Shown piece by piece: positions 43,287 through 52,944 of a DNA stretch of 64,000 nucleotides; the stretch's first letter is position 1, and each line of letters opens with the position of its first letter. Position numbers and translations under genes: made by a program. The notes under the pieces were generated by a model that worked only from the letters and a program-made list of their open reading frames with translations, had not been told where the DNA came from and did not search any database. The stretch is from assembly GCF_003026215.1 (NCBI RefSeq), contig NZ_PYOC01000013.1, positions 1-64,000 of the forward strand, written 5' to 3'. Source of the DNA: Photobacterium indicum. Its GTDB lineage: Bacteria > Pseudomonadota > Gammaproteobacteria > Enterobacterales > Vibrionaceae.

Positions 43287-44293
43287 ATGAGTCTCGATGT
43301 CGATATTATTAAAACCCGTGCCAATGGGGATTATCGCCTATCAAAAGTACGGGGAGAATGCATGATCAGCGTGCGTATTCCCGGTGGTATCATGCCAGCC
43401 TATTTACTGTCTACTGCCCAGCATATTGCCGAGACCTTTGGTAATGGTGTCATTCACCTCACCACTCGTCAAAAACTCGCCATGCCTGGCATCAAATACC
43501 AAGATATACCTGCAGTAAATAAAGCCCTTGCGCCATTTATTGAAGACATCACTGTTGCCCCTGCGGCATTGATGTCGAAGATACCAAAGCGGGTTACCAG
43601 ACTATTGGTGGACGTAATATTGTTGCATGCCAAGGTAGTCAAATTTGCCAAAAAGCCAATACCGATACCACGGGATTAGCACAGCGCTTAGAGCACCATG
43701 TTTACCCACAGCCTTATCATCTCAAATTGGTGTTAGCAGGCTGTCCCAACGATTGCGCCAAAGCAAACATGGCTGACTTTGGTATTCTGGGGATCGCACA
43801 AATAGACTTCAAATCAGAACGCTGTATAGGTTGTGGAGCCTGCGTGAAAGTCTGTTCACAGCATGCCGCGAATTGCTTGTCGATCAAACATGGTAAAGCA
43901 ACCAAAGAAGTCAGCAAATGCATCGGCTGCGGAGAATGTGTACTCGCCTGTCCAACCTTGGCATGGCAACGTAACCCCAAGCAGTTGTACATGGTGAAAT
44001 TGGGCGGACGAACATCAAAGCGCACACCGCGCGTCGGCAAATTATTTTTAAACTGGGTAACAGAAGACGTTATTCATCAAGTATTGAACAACTTGTTTGC
44101 CTTCGAGAAAGAGATTCTAGCAGGCACTCCAGTGTACATGCATATGGGTCACTTAATTGATAAAGCGGGTTATCACGCCTTCAAAGATCGAGTCTTACGT
44201 GACGTTACACTCAACGAAGAAGCGCATGTGGCAGAGCGTCTGTATTGGGCAGAAGATGAATATGTTGCAAATATTCACGTTAAACCAGCCTAG
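43287..44293 (+). pseudogene. asrC: Anaerobic sulfite reductase subunit C, frameshifted
   Basis: AsrC is the siroheme-containing catalytic subunit that reduces sulfite to sulfide. The gene is in two frames. The first runs from 43287 and after residue ~92 (position ~43562) gives unrelated residues to 43679. The second continues the homology (DTKAGYQTIGGRNIVACQG to the end). A single T missing after CCT at 43560-43562, where the family has a Pro-Cys-Gly-Ile sequence, explains it. With one base restored the gene would encode ~335 residues, the usual length, with CQGSQICQ, GCPNDCAKA and two 4Fe-4S motifs (CIGCGACVKVC, CIGCGECVLAC). Either a real mutation or a sequencing error. Confidence 0.9.
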
Positions 44294-44305
44294 GCACTGA
44301 CCCCA

Positions 44306-44338
44306 AAAAGAAAGTGTAGACTAACTGCACTTTCTTTT
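44306..44338 (+). terminator. Terminator of the asr operon
   Basis: AAAAGAAAGTG/CACTTTCTTTT with an 11-nt loop lies 13 nt after asrC. Confidence 0.8.
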
Positions 44339-44392
44339 ACTATTTCATCATCATGTAGGCGTTGTTATGCAGACGTTGCTCTCTGCGTGAAA

Positions 44393-45616
44393 TCAACTTG
44401 TTAAGAATATCTCACTTTCGCGATTCAGAGAGCTGAATTGCCCCATCACAGGCTGAGCATCCAACCAACGGCGTAACATGTCTAACATCACCGTTGCGAT
44501 CAAGCTACGCATATCTCGTGAGCCATATTGTCGTTTAGTTGAAATAACTTGTGCCCAATCACCGTCGGGGGTCGCCATCGCAACCGCCACTTTTCCATCA
44601 TAAATTGGCCCTGAAACCAGCGCGATATCTGATGTTGTATTTTCACGCGATGCAGTTGCCATCGCCAATGCCGACGCCAATTGATCTGAAGCGGCTAACT
44701 CTGCCGCCTCTACCGTCCCTAACATCCACCCTTGGCGTAATTGCGCTTTCGCATTGGGATAATCTTGCAACCAATTAGTCAGCCATCCCCCAGAGTATTG
44801 CTCCGCCAAAGCGAGTGTCAGTTGTTTCGCCACCAATTGCGCACCTACATGCTCAGGAAGTGTCTGACCAATACTCACGACATTTTCACCAAGTAAATCA
44901 ATCATCTGTTGCTGGAAAGCAAGTGCATAGGTATCTGCAGCTGGTGCAAACAGCTTCACTTCAATAAACGGCAACGACGAACGGTAACCCAACTCATACC
45001 CTTTCGGCAGCGAAACAGACGCTAAAGTATCGCCAATACCTGACTCAGATAAACCAAAGGTATAAAAACGATGGCAGTCCAACTTTTCCGTTTCAGTATA
45101 TGTGGCTTTTAAGCGCGTTAAGATTTGCTCTTGCGCCATTTTTTTAAATTCACTTGGCACACCAGGCGTAAAAAAGATCCAAGCGCGGTTTAATTTCATC
45201 GCAAACCCACAAGCTGTACCTATCGGGTTTTCAAGTAACTCGGCACCTTCGGGTAGCATTGCCTGCTTCAAATTAGATTGGGGCATAACAAGATTGAGTT
45301 TTTGATACTTTTCACGCATCTGTTCAACCCAATAATCAGATTGCTCTAAACCCACATCAGCCGCAATGGCAGCTGCTTGAGCCGTTAAGTCGTCACTTGT
45401 AGGTCCAAGCCCACCATTTACGATAACCACATCAGAGGTTAGGCTACAATGCTCAATTTCAGCCGCTAAACCTTCAAGTTGATCGCCGACAGTCGTACGT
45501 CTAGATAACGCGAAACCACGTTCAAAAAATAGACGTGATAACCACGCAGCATTAGTATCCACAATATCACCGTGCAACACTTCTTCTCCGGTGCTAATCA
45601 TCGCAACTTGTAACAT
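44393..45616 (-). CDS. yfaY: CinA-like protein YfaY
   Basis: A 407-residue protein with an N-terminal molybdopterin-binding-like/CinA domain (ISTGEEVLHGDIVDTNAAWL, VIVNGGLGPTSDD, FFTPGVPSEFKKM), close to E. coli YfaY. The C-terminal NMN-deamidase-like domain lacks the catalytic TAESCTGG motif (ALAEQYSGG instead), so no deamidase activity is expected. Function is unknown. ATG 45616 has GAGGG at a good distance; the upstream ATG 45628 lies in that ribosome site. Confidence 0.88.
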   Translation of the reverse strand: MLQVAMISTGEEVLHGDIVDTNAAWLSRLFFERGFALSRRTTVGDQLEGLAAEIEHCSLTSDVVIVNGGLGPTSDDLTAQAAAIAADVGLEQSDYWVEQMREKYQKLNLVMPQSNLKQAMLPEGAELLENPIGTACGFAMKLNRAWIFFTPGVPSEFKKMAQEQILTRLKATYTETEKLDCHRFYTFGLSESGIGDTLASVSLPKGYELGYRSSLPFIEVKLFAPAADTYALAFQQQMIDLLGENVVSIGQTLPEHVGAQLVAKQLTLALAEQYSGGWLTNWLQDYPNAKAQLRQGWMLGTVEAAELAASDQLASALAMATASRENTTSDIALVSGPIYDGKVAVAMATPDGDWAQVISTKRQYGSRDMRSLIATVMLDMLRRWLDAQPVMGQFSSLNRESEIFLTS

Positions 45617-45648
45617 GGCTTCCCTCATCTTTGTATATCATCGATTTA

Positions 45649-45689
45649 TATACCCAAGTTACCTCAAGATACTCGTTTCAGCGAGAATT
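45649..45689 (+). repeat. Degenerate relative of the 29347 element
   Basis: TATACCCAA, then TCAAG, then TTCAGCGAGAATT occur in the same order and spacing as at the inverted right end of the 29347-29612 element. No second end was found, so this looks like a half element. It lies between yfaY and tyrP, just before the TyrR box. Confidence 0.55.
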
Positions 45690-45776
45690 TGTTCTCTGAT
45701 TAAAGCTGAAGAGATCAATGCGTTACTCTTCTCCATCAATTCAGTCTTTCTTATCGCAGATATCAACCCATCAAGG

Positions 45777-45794
45777 TGTAAATATATATTTACA
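45777..45794. promoter_or_regulatory. Perfect TyrR box upstream of tyrP
   Basis: TGTAAATATATATTTACA matches TGTAAA-N6-TTTACA exactly. It stands 206 bp upstream of the permease start. Confidence 0.85.
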
Positions 45795-45964
45795 GAAAAA
45801 CCATCAAAAGTTGACAGTAAAGAAAACTAGCATTAAGGTACTACCCAGCATATAGGTCAGGTCAATTGCCTCATACCTACATATTACTACTGAATAATGA
45901 GTAAAAAACGTGAATACCTTTCATTACGACACTGACTATCGATAGCCACAATAGCGTGATTAAG

Positions 45965-45982
45965 TGTAAAGTTTTATGAACA
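45965..45982. promoter_or_regulatory. Weak TyrR box near the tyrP start
   Basis: TGTAAAGTTTTATGAACA has one perfect arm and one partial arm (TGAACA). It lies 18 bp upstream of the start codon, over the likely transcript leader. In E. coli tyrP also combines a strong and a weak box. Confidence 0.5.
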
Positions 45983-46000
45983 TAAATATAACTAGGAACA

Positions 46001-47266
46001 ATGACTTCAATGAATATGAGTAAAACTTTCGGCAGTACGCTGATCATCGCAGGCACAACAATCGGGGCGGGAATGCTGGCTCTCCCTCTCGCATCAGCAG
46101 GTTTGGGGTTCACCGCAGCAACATTAACGATGGTGGGTATTTGGGCATTAATGATTTATACCGCTCTATTAATGCTAGAGGTACACCAACATGCCGATAA
46201 AAATGCAACATTGCATACCCTGGCACATCAACTATTGGGCCGCAAAGGTCAAGTGATTGCCAGCTTCGCAATGATGTTCCTATTTTACGCATTATGTGCA
46301 GCATACATTGCAGGCGGCGGCAGCCAGCTCAATGATAAGTTAACGAATTGGATGGGACTGGATCTCGCCCCTCAAGTAGGTACAGTTGGATTTACCGTCA
46401 TTATTGCAACGGTTGTATCTATAGGTACACATTCAGTCGATATGGTTAATCGCATATTGTTCACATTAAAAGTTATCGCATTAGCCGTTATGCTTTTTCT
46501 ATTAATGCCGCATGTTCAAGGTGTTCATTTAGTTGAGATGCCTATCCAGAAAGGGTTAATCATTTCAGCACTGCCCGTCATTTTCACCTCTTTTGGCTTT
46601 CACGGTAGCATTCCGTCCATTGTTCGTTATGTAGGTTTGGACATTAAAGCACTGCGTAAAATAATGGTCGTTGGCTCTGCCACACCACTGATGGTCTACA
46701 TACTATGGCAAGTTGCAAGCCAAGGTGTACTTGGTCAACCCGATTTAATGGCAAGTACAACACTGGGTTCGTTTATAGCAACATTGAGCAATATTTTACA
46801 TAACCCGCTCGTTAGCCAATCTGTATCAGTGTTTGCTGACCTAGCCTTGGCAACATCTTTCCTAGGGGTGAGTTTAGGCTTATTTGATTTTATCTCTGAT
46901 ATTTTAAATCGTGATAATCAAGTAAAAGGTCGTATGCAAACAGCGCTGGTGACCTTTGTTCCACCTCTTTGCTTTGCCCTATTCTACCCACAGGGCTTTA
47001 TCATGGCCTTGGGCTATGCGGCGATAGCACTGGTTATTTTGGCTATTTTTCTACCTGTTGCGATGGTGCGAGCTCAGCGTAAGCAAATAAACACTCTACC
47101 AGTAGGAAAAGAAACACATACGACAACAACAGATAAAGAAATAAAGACAGCAACTTACCAAGTTCGTGGAGGCACACCGGCATTAATTACTGTGACAAGT
47201 ATTGGAATACTTATCATCTCTGCACAATTGTTACAAATGATTGGGATCATCCCTTCCGTCGGATAA
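46001..47266 (+). CDS. tyrP: Aromatic amino acid permease (TyrP type)
   Basis: A 421-residue inner membrane symporter of the HAAAP family with about 11 transmembrane helices. It carries TLIIAGTTIGAGMLALPLA, PVIFTSFGFHGSIPSIVRY and FADLALATSFLGVSLGLFD as in E. coli TyrP. It should import tyrosine or another aromatic amino acid with protons. A hydrophilic insertion of about 25 residues (THTTTTDKEIKTA) precedes the last helix. AGGA is rather close to ATG 46001; ATG 46010 is possible. The TyrR boxes upstream point to the TyrR regulon. Confidence 0.9.
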   Translation: MTSMNMSKTFGSTLIIAGTTIGAGMLALPLASAGLGFTAATLTMVGIWALMIYTALLMLEVHQHADKNATLHTLAHQLLGRKGQVIASFAMMFLFYALCAAYIAGGGSQLNDKLTNWMGLDLAPQVGTVGFTVIIATVVSIGTHSVDMVNRILFTLKVIALAVMLFLLMPHVQGVHLVEMPIQKGLIISALPVIFTSFGFHGSIPSIVRYVGLDIKALRKIMVVGSATPLMVYILWQVASQGVLGQPDLMASTTLGSFIATLSNILHNPLVSQSVSVFADLALATSFLGVSLGLFDFISDILNRDNQVKGRMQTALVTFVPPLCFALFYPQGFIMALGYAAIALVILAIFLPVAMVRAQRKQINTLPVGKETHTTTTDKEIKTATYQVRGGTPALITVTSIGILIISAQLLQMIGIIPSVG

Positions 47267-47316
47267 CCATTTGCACACCATGCAATAAGCCACTGAATTA
47301 ATTAGAAATCTCTTCT

Positions 47317-47347
47317 TGTACAAGCTCTTAGCCCCAGAGCTTGTACA
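47317..47347. repeat. 12-bp inverted repeat after tyrP
   Basis: TGTACAAGCTCT/AGAGCTTGTACA with a 7-nt loop makes a strong hairpin 50 bp after tyrP. There is no T-run, so it may be a stabilising 3' hairpin or a weak terminator. The remaining gap to 47580 shows no feature. Confidence 0.7.
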
Positions 47348-47579
47348 CACTCCCCTTTATATTTATTACTAGGTATTTTACCTGTTTTCAGTAATAATTC
47401 GCTCACACATAACACGTTGCACTACACCTTTACGCATAACCTATTGGATTGGCAATATGTTGGAGCCATTAGCATTCACCTGCCATATGCAACCAACCAT
47501 TTTGACGCAAATAAAATTACTGATCCAATAAGTAAACAGCAGTAGCAAATGGCAAAATCTTTTAAAACTGGGGCATCAA

Positions 47580-48569
47580 TTGCGCAATACACTTTTATCT
47601 TCACTTATCCTTGGTTGTACATTCAGTTCATCCGTTTTTGCTTGGGATGATGCAAAAAACAATTTTAGTTATGACACAAAGAGTTACGTAAACCCTCTTA
47701 GCGGGCGCGATACAACTCGTAATGACATAACAATGAATAAGCCATTCCAAAATCAAGGTTACGATAATCAGGGTATATTTTTAGAATATGGGGCACAACC
47801 TTCATACCGTTTGTCTTCACCTGATGATAAAAGCAAAACAGAGCAAGCACCTTTGTTTGCAGATAATGCGGTAAATACAATTCCGATGCACCTGTCTGTT
47901 TCATCAGAAAAAGATTGGGATTACCTGCTTGAACAGTCTTACACCATCTTTGGCTTAAGCCTTGCAACCGTCGCTGCAATGACATTACTGCCTGAAAGTG
48001 TTACCAATTGGGATGAAGACGATCGTAACCTAAGCAACCTCGGTAGTAAGTGGTGGGATAACGTAAGTCAAGGGCCTGTTTGGGATCAAGATGACCACGT
48101 TTTAAACTATATTATGCACCCTTACTTTGGTGGTGTTTATTATACTGCAGCACGTCATTCGGGTTTTGACGAATGGGAGTCATTTTTATACTCCGCAACC
48201 ATGTCTACTTTCTTCTGGGAATATGGTGTAGAAGCGTTTGCTGAAGTACCCTCCATTCAAGATATTATCGTCACCCCCTTATTTGGTGCTGCGGTCGGTG
48301 AGTTGATGTTCCAAAAGGAATTAGAAATTACAGCTCGCGGCGGTGAGGTCATGGGATCTAAGGCTGTTGGTGATGTCACCTTATTCTTCTTAAACCCTGT
48401 CGGTCACATTCACTATTGGATAACAGATATGTGGAATGGTGATGCAGATGTTAGCTTCAGTTACACCCCATGGTTTGGCGACACAAATGCAGCTAATTTT
48501 GCGCTTAATGCAGGTGCTCCTTATGATCGTCAATTTTTCGGTTTTCAAGTAAAACTCGCATTAAACTAA
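47580..48569 (+). CDS. DUF3943 domain protein
   Basis: A 329-residue protein with a signal peptide (about 1-21, ending SSSVFA) and the DUF3943-type segments NYIMHPYFGGVYYTAARHSGF, FFWEYGVEAFAEVPSIQDI and GAAVGELMF. A conserved His-Pro, tyrosine- and tryptophan-rich core and small hydrophobic stretches suggest an outer or inner membrane lipid-associated protein; function is unknown. The start is TTG 47580 with a GGGG-like site upstream; no ATG is available that keeps the signal peptide. Confidence 0.7.
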   Translation: MRNTLLSSLILGCTFSSSVFAWDDAKNNFSYDTKSYVNPLSGRDTTRNDITMNKPFQNQGYDNQGIFLEYGAQPSYRLSSPDDKSKTEQAPLFADNAVNTIPMHLSVSSEKDWDYLLEQSYTIFGLSLATVAAMTLLPESVTNWDEDDRNLSNLGSKWWDNVSQGPVWDQDDHVLNYIMHPYFGGVYYTAARHSGFDEWESFLYSATMSTFFWEYGVEAFAEVPSIQDIIVTPLFGAAVGELMFQKELEITARGGEVMGSKAVGDVTLFFLNPVGHIHYWITDMWNGDADVSFSYTPWFGDTNAANFALNAGAPYDRQFFGFQVKLALN

Positions 48570-48754
48570 AAAACAGAGCATAAGGTGGAAATAAAATAGT
48601 TTATCTTGATTTTATTTCCACCTATCAAGTTCTTAATGATTTGAAAATGATAGAAATGAAGTAACATCACGATTTGTGGTTAAATTCATATTTAAAACAT
48701 CGTTTTTAAGCTATTCTGACAATACCATTTGAGCTAATCAATGTCATAGTACCG

Positions 48755-50746
48755 TTGTTAAATCAGACTTTTTTCCCCTTCAATCACCTTCAGAGCCCTA
48801 TTTGGGTTTTTGATATTGATAATAAGACAATCATCTGGGCTAATTTAAGCGCTTTACCGCTTTGGGAAGCCGATTCCTTAAATGAATTAACCTCTCGTGA
48901 TCTTGCTCACGATATGTCTGAAGCAGTAGAAGCCACATTAAATGGTTACCGCTTACGTTTTAATAAAGATGAAATAATTAAAACTTGGTGGAATTTCACA
49001 CCAAAACAAATTTTAAAAAAAGCATTATGTGTATTCTCTGGTCTTAAGTTACCCGATGGTCGTACTGCAATGTTAGTCGAAGTCATCGCTGAAGAATCAA
49101 CTTTACAACGTGACCTCGCCTTCACTGATTGCTCAAACCTTGCCTTACTTTTTAGTAAGGAAGGAAAGTTAGTCAGTGCTAACAATGCCTTTACCCTTTC
49201 TTTCGGTAAATATCTGCACGATCTCGCAAACTTTCTTGGTGATATCAGTAGTGCTGACTCATGGCTCAATAAAGCAAAAACAGACGGTACGATTCACTAC
49301 AAAAAACTATGTTGGACGGGTCAAAGTCACCTTTGGTTTGATATCGAAGGAAAGTGGTTAAAAGATAAACAGCAACTACTCTTGCATCTTACTAATATCA
49401 GCCCAGAAAAAGAGAAATTAAGGAAAGCAAAATATAATGCAGAACATGATTTCTTAACTGATTTATTAAACCGCCGTGGCATTTCAAACGCGATAAACGA
49501 ATCAATCCATCAACAACAGCCCTATAGTTTGTTATTCCTCGATATCGACGGTTTTAAAATGATCAATGACACTTATGGCCATGCTATTGGTGATAAGTTA
49601 TTAAAAGCAATAGCAATACGCCTAAAAGAAACCCTGCAACATAAAGGGCTCTTAGCGCGTTTCGGTGGCGATGAATTCATAATTCAAGTTGAACACCGTA
49701 ATGTTCAAGACACACTTTCTTTTGCTAAAAATATTATTACCAAGCTGAATAAGCCTTTTCACTTAAAAGAAGTAGGAGAATTATCAATTGGTTGTAGTAT
49801 TGGTACCGCTAGCTACCCCAATGATGCTGATAATATTGAAACATTAGTCACTCAAGCAGATATGGCCATGCACCGTGCTAAGCTGCGAGGGAGAAACTGT
49901 AGCCATCACTTTTCACCTGATATGGCGGATGCATTGTATCGAAAAATGATATTGCGCCATCATTTAACACTCGCTTTAGAAATGGAAGCGTTCGAGCTGT
50001 ATTACCAGCCAATCATTGATCTAAAAACGCGAAAATTGAAAGGATTTGAAGCGTTAATTCGTTGGTATGATGAAGAATTAGGCCAAGTGTCACCAGCCGA
50101 ATTTATTCCACTAGCCGAAGAAACGGGCCAAATAGTCCCGCTTGGTAAATGGATATTAAAAACGGCTTGTTTACAGCTAGCAGCATGGCAAAAAAAGTAT
50201 GACCAAGCATTCATGATGAGTGTTAATTTATCGAGAGCGCAATTACAGGCAAGTTTGGCTCCAACCATTGAAGCGATGATCCAACGTTATAATATTAACC
50301 CAGCACAGTTAGCGCTTGAGTTAACAGAATCAACCATGCTGCAGGAATATGATGATGCAAAACAATGCTTAGAAGACCTTGCGGCATTGGGAATCGAACT
50401 CTATCTTGATGATTTTGGCACCGGTTACTCGTCTTTATCACAACTTCAAGACCTGCCTATTAGCACAGTAAAGCTTGATCAAAGCTTTGTACAAGGAAAT
50501 CATAAAGGAAGTCACGCCATTGTCGAAGCTACTAAAGCAATTTGTGAAAAGTTGGATTTAAAAGTCGTTGCTGAAGGTGTGGAAACAATCGAGCAATTAC
50601 AGTATTTGCAAATGTGTAACTTTGATTATTGCCAAGGCTATTACTTAGCAAAGCCCATGCCTGCTCATCAATTGGAAGAATCTGGGTTTGCACTGTTGAA
50701 TGAAGTCCCAGAATCACCTAATCATAGTCTTTGTCATACACAATAA
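48755..50746 (+). CDS. PAS-GGDEF-EAL cyclic di-GMP enzyme
   Basis: This 663-residue protein has an N-terminal PAS-like region (about 10-110), a second PAS-like region (about 120-220), a GGDEF domain (GGDEF at 304-308, catalytic site intact), and an EAL domain (EAL at 432-434, with NLSRAQLQ, ELTEST, and DDFGTGYSSL). It could both make and break cyclic di-GMP, with a net activity not predictable here. No transmembrane helix is obvious. The start is TTG 48755 with a weak ribosome site. It stands alone. Confidence 0.87.
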   Translation: MLNQTFFPFNHLQSPIWVFDIDNKTIIWANLSALPLWEADSLNELTSRDLAHDMSEAVEATLNGYRLRFNKDEIIKTWWNFTPKQILKKALCVFSGLKLPDGRTAMLVEVIAEESTLQRDLAFTDCSNLALLFSKEGKLVSANNAFTLSFGKYLHDLANFLGDISSADSWLNKAKTDGTIHYKKLCWTGQSHLWFDIEGKWLKDKQQLLLHLTNISPEKEKLRKAKYNAEHDFLTDLLNRRGISNAINESIHQQQPYSLLFLDIDGFKMINDTYGHAIGDKLLKAIAIRLKETLQHKGLLARFGGDEFIIQVEHRNVQDTLSFAKNIITKLNKPFHLKEVGELSIGCSIGTASYPNDADNIETLVTQADMAMHRAKLRGRNCSHHFSPDMADALYRKMILRHHLTLALEMEAFELYYQPIIDLKTRKLKGFEALIRWYDEELGQVSPAEFIPLAEETGQIVPLGKWILKTACLQLAAWQKKYDQAFMMSVNLSRAQLQASLAPTIEAMIQRYNINPAQLALELTESTMLQEYDDAKQCLEDLAALGIELYLDDFGTGYSSLSQLQDLPISTVKLDQSFVQGNHKGSHAIVEATKAICEKLDLKVVAEGVETIEQLQYLQMCNFDYCQGYYLAKPMPAHQLEESGFALLNEVPESPNHSLCHTQ

Positions 50747-50756
50747 TTAGCGATAT

Positions 50757-50784
50757 AAAAAAGGTCTCTAACGAGATCTTTTTT
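50757..50784. terminator. Terminator between the GGDEF-EAL and TauE/SafE genes
   Basis: AAAAAAGGTCTC/GAGATCTTTTTT pairs with one mismatch. It serves both converging genes. Confidence 0.8.
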
Positions 50785-50818
50785 ATGACGAACCCTGCAT
50801 CTTGAGGCACAAATACCT

Positions 50819-51547
50819 TTATGCTACGAAAGGGCTCAACCCTTGCCACATTGCCAACGCACCAGACACAGAGCATAAAATTAAAAGGGCATAACGCAGC
50901 CATTCAGCCTTAATTAAATGCTGAACTCGGAATGCGAACCATGTAGTCATTAAGGGCGCGGGTAATAACATCATTCCATACTTAAAATGCCACCAGCTAA
51001 AATGCCCAGTGATAGACAAGGCAACTAACGATAGCAAACAGCTAAACGCAAAATACCCAGCAAGATTTGCGCGTAATTTACCTGCTTCTGCATGTTGTAA
51101 TACTAATGCCATTGGCGGTCCGCCGATGCTGGTACTTGTTCCCATAACACCAGATGCAAAACCCGCCCAAAAAAGCGCTTTAGGCGTAGGTCGTATACGC
51201 ACTTTCGTTAAACTGATAACAACCGCTAATAACACGCCAATACCCAGCACTAACGCCAAGGATTCAGACGTAATATACAGCAGTAAAACACCAGCAACGA
51301 TAGTGCCAGGTACACGACCAACAAATGCTGCAGTTAAGCCTTTAAACGATAACATTTGCCGATACTGCCACATGTTAATCAACGCGAGAAAAAAGCCCAC
51401 TAGCGTAATAACGCCCGGCACAAATTTAGGTTCAAAGAAATAAATAATTGGAGCTGAAACAATTGCCATTCCAAAACCGACAGTACTTTGAACAAAACAA
51501 CCCGCAGCCAATGCGAGAGCACAATAAATCAGTGTTGTGGTGTCCAT
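50819..51547 (-). CDS. TauE/SafE family membrane permease
   Basis: A 242-residue protein with about seven or eight transmembrane helices and the family segments FGMAIVSAPIIYFF and GTSTSIGGPPMAL. Relatives export sulfite or sulfonates, but the substrate is not predictable; location within 10 kb of the sulfite reductase genes and cysB is suggestive only. It starts 28 bp after the methyltransferase gene and may be cotranscribed with it. Confidence 0.85.
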   Translation of the reverse strand: MDTTTLIYCALALAAGCFVQSTVGFGMAIVSAPIIYFFEPKFVPGVITLVGFFLALINMWQYRQMLSFKGLTAAFVGRVPGTIVAGVLLLYITSESLALVLGIGVLLAVVISLTKVRIRPTPKALFWAGFASGVMGTSTSIGGPPMALVLQHAEAGKLRANLAGYFAFSCLLSLVALSITGHFSWWHFKYGMMLLPAPLMTTWFAFRVQHLIKAEWLRYALLILCSVSGALAMWQGLSPFVA

Positions 51548-51574
51548 CTTTTGTTTAGCCCTTGTCTGTCGTTG

Positions 51575-52771
51575 CTAGCTACCTTTACGCTCAGCATGAA
51601 TAAGTATATTTCGTGGTGTTACCGGTTTATCACAGAATGTGCCTAGGGATACGTCATAATTTGACTGCTCTAAATAACAAACACGATCAAGTACTAGCCA
51701 TATTTCTAGCGGGCGTCGAAATAGCTGACGAACTAATTCCATTCGTTCAATAATGCCATGTCGTCGCTCGCCTTCTTGCTGCCAATATTCAAAATCAATA
51801 TTAGGTCTTAGCTCTATATTTTTCTTTTTAGCAGCCCATAGGCAAAATGCCGCAAAGCCTTCATTTAATAATGCTTTATGTACATTGGGAACGGGTAAAT
51901 ACTCGTCATTATTTAGCAGATGCCGCTGTAACGAGTCAAAACCTAAACGAAAACTGACTTCTAAAAAACGTTGGCGTCGAACACGCTTTCCTGCAGTAAC
52001 TGTTTCTTGTAATGGTAAACGTAAATCATGTTTGTTTAATGAAATCGTACTTTGTTTCGCTGCATGTGAAAGCGGTTGGTATATTTCAGACCGAATTAAA
52101 TGATAACAACACGGCGACACACTTACCGCAGCACCTTGCCGCTCTACCACTCGCTGTAATAACGACACGTGTAGATCACCACATGCGTGTAGTGCAACAG
52201 CATGTTGTTTCGATTGAATATGCGTATCACTACTCTCATCAAATGCATCAGCTTGTACAAAATGAATCGGTAATTTAAGTTGCTTAGCAGATGCTTCACC
52301 ATCAACACAAAGCTGCTGCTGCCACTCTAAGCTCGTGACTGGCATATCATGAGTTGCCGCCAAAATACGGCCAAGATGCCCTTTACCTGCACACCACTCT
52401 AACCAAGGTAATTGCAAACGCGGTAATGCCGCATTAAAAGCATTTATTTGAGTCCACTTTCGCCCTGGAATACCCGTATTTAAGCCATATGGCACATCGA
52501 TATCCATTGATGCTAATGGCTGGCATCGCGATAATTGGTGCAACACAGCAGCGTCTGGAATCCAGCTAGATAAAGCGGCGACCAATTGATCACTATCGGC
52601 ATTTAATTCTTCAAGTTGTTGCTCAGTTAAGCTGTTCAGCCATGCACACATCTCGGGGTGTGTTTGCAACCATACACTGTCTTTTTCAGCAAAAGGCATA
52701 AATTGCCAAAACGCTTTATTTCTCGACAGTACATCATCAAGTTGTCGAAATTGTTGGGCATAGCCAGCCAT
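51575..52771 (-). CDS. SAM-dependent methyltransferase of unknown specificity
   Basis: A 398-residue protein with a class I methyltransferase core beginning near residue 140: LEWCAGKGHLGRILA (SAM loop), LEWQ, FVQADAF, HACGDLHV and SPCCYHL. The HACGDL and PCCYH motifs match the GSTCD/RRNAD1-like Methyltransf_32 group. N-terminal helical and C-terminal regions are unassigned. The target may be RNA or a small molecule. It lies upstream of the TauE/SafE gene. Confidence 0.75.
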   Translation of the reverse strand: MAGYAQQFRQLDDVLSRNKAFWQFMPFAEKDSVWLQTHPEMCAWLNSLTEQQLEELNADSDQLVAALSSWIPDAAVLHQLSRCQPLASMDIDVPYGLNTGIPGRKWTQINAFNAALPRLQLPWLEWCAGKGHLGRILAATHDMPVTSLEWQQQLCVDGEASAKQLKLPIHFVQADAFDESSDTHIQSKQHAVALHACGDLHVSLLQRVVERQGAAVSVSPCCYHLIRSEIYQPLSHAAKQSTISLNKHDLRLPLQETVTAGKRVRRQRFLEVSFRLGFDSLQRHLLNNDEYLPVPNVHKALLNEGFAAFCLWAAKKKNIELRPNIDFEYWQQEGERRHGIIERMELVRQLFRRPLEIWLVLDRVCYLEQSNYDVSLGTFCDKPVTPRNILIHAERKGS

Positions 52772-52885
52772 GTAGTCGTTCTCAAATACTGTATAGTTTA
52801 ATTGGCCGATATTTTATACTAATTTCTCCATAGTGCTGCGACTAATTGTGTCACTCTCATCTCACCGGCATCAGTAAGCAGACAT

Positions 52886-52913
52886 AAAAAAAACGCTAAC
52901 TCAGCGTTTTTTT
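52886..52913. terminator. Terminator of cysB
   Basis: AAACGCT/AGCGTTT with long A and T runs on both sides; minus-strand use ends cysB transcription, 31 bp after its stop. Confidence 0.88.
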
Positions 52914-52944
52914 AATATTGTCATTAAAAACTAAAAGGAAATGG

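Noticed and set aside
40314..52771. A sulfur-metabolism genomic island spanning asr, TauE/SafE and cysB
   Set aside because: The genes are separated by unrelated core genes (yfaY, tyrP, GGDEF-EAL), with no integrase, tRNA or repeats at the edges; the proximity may be chance.
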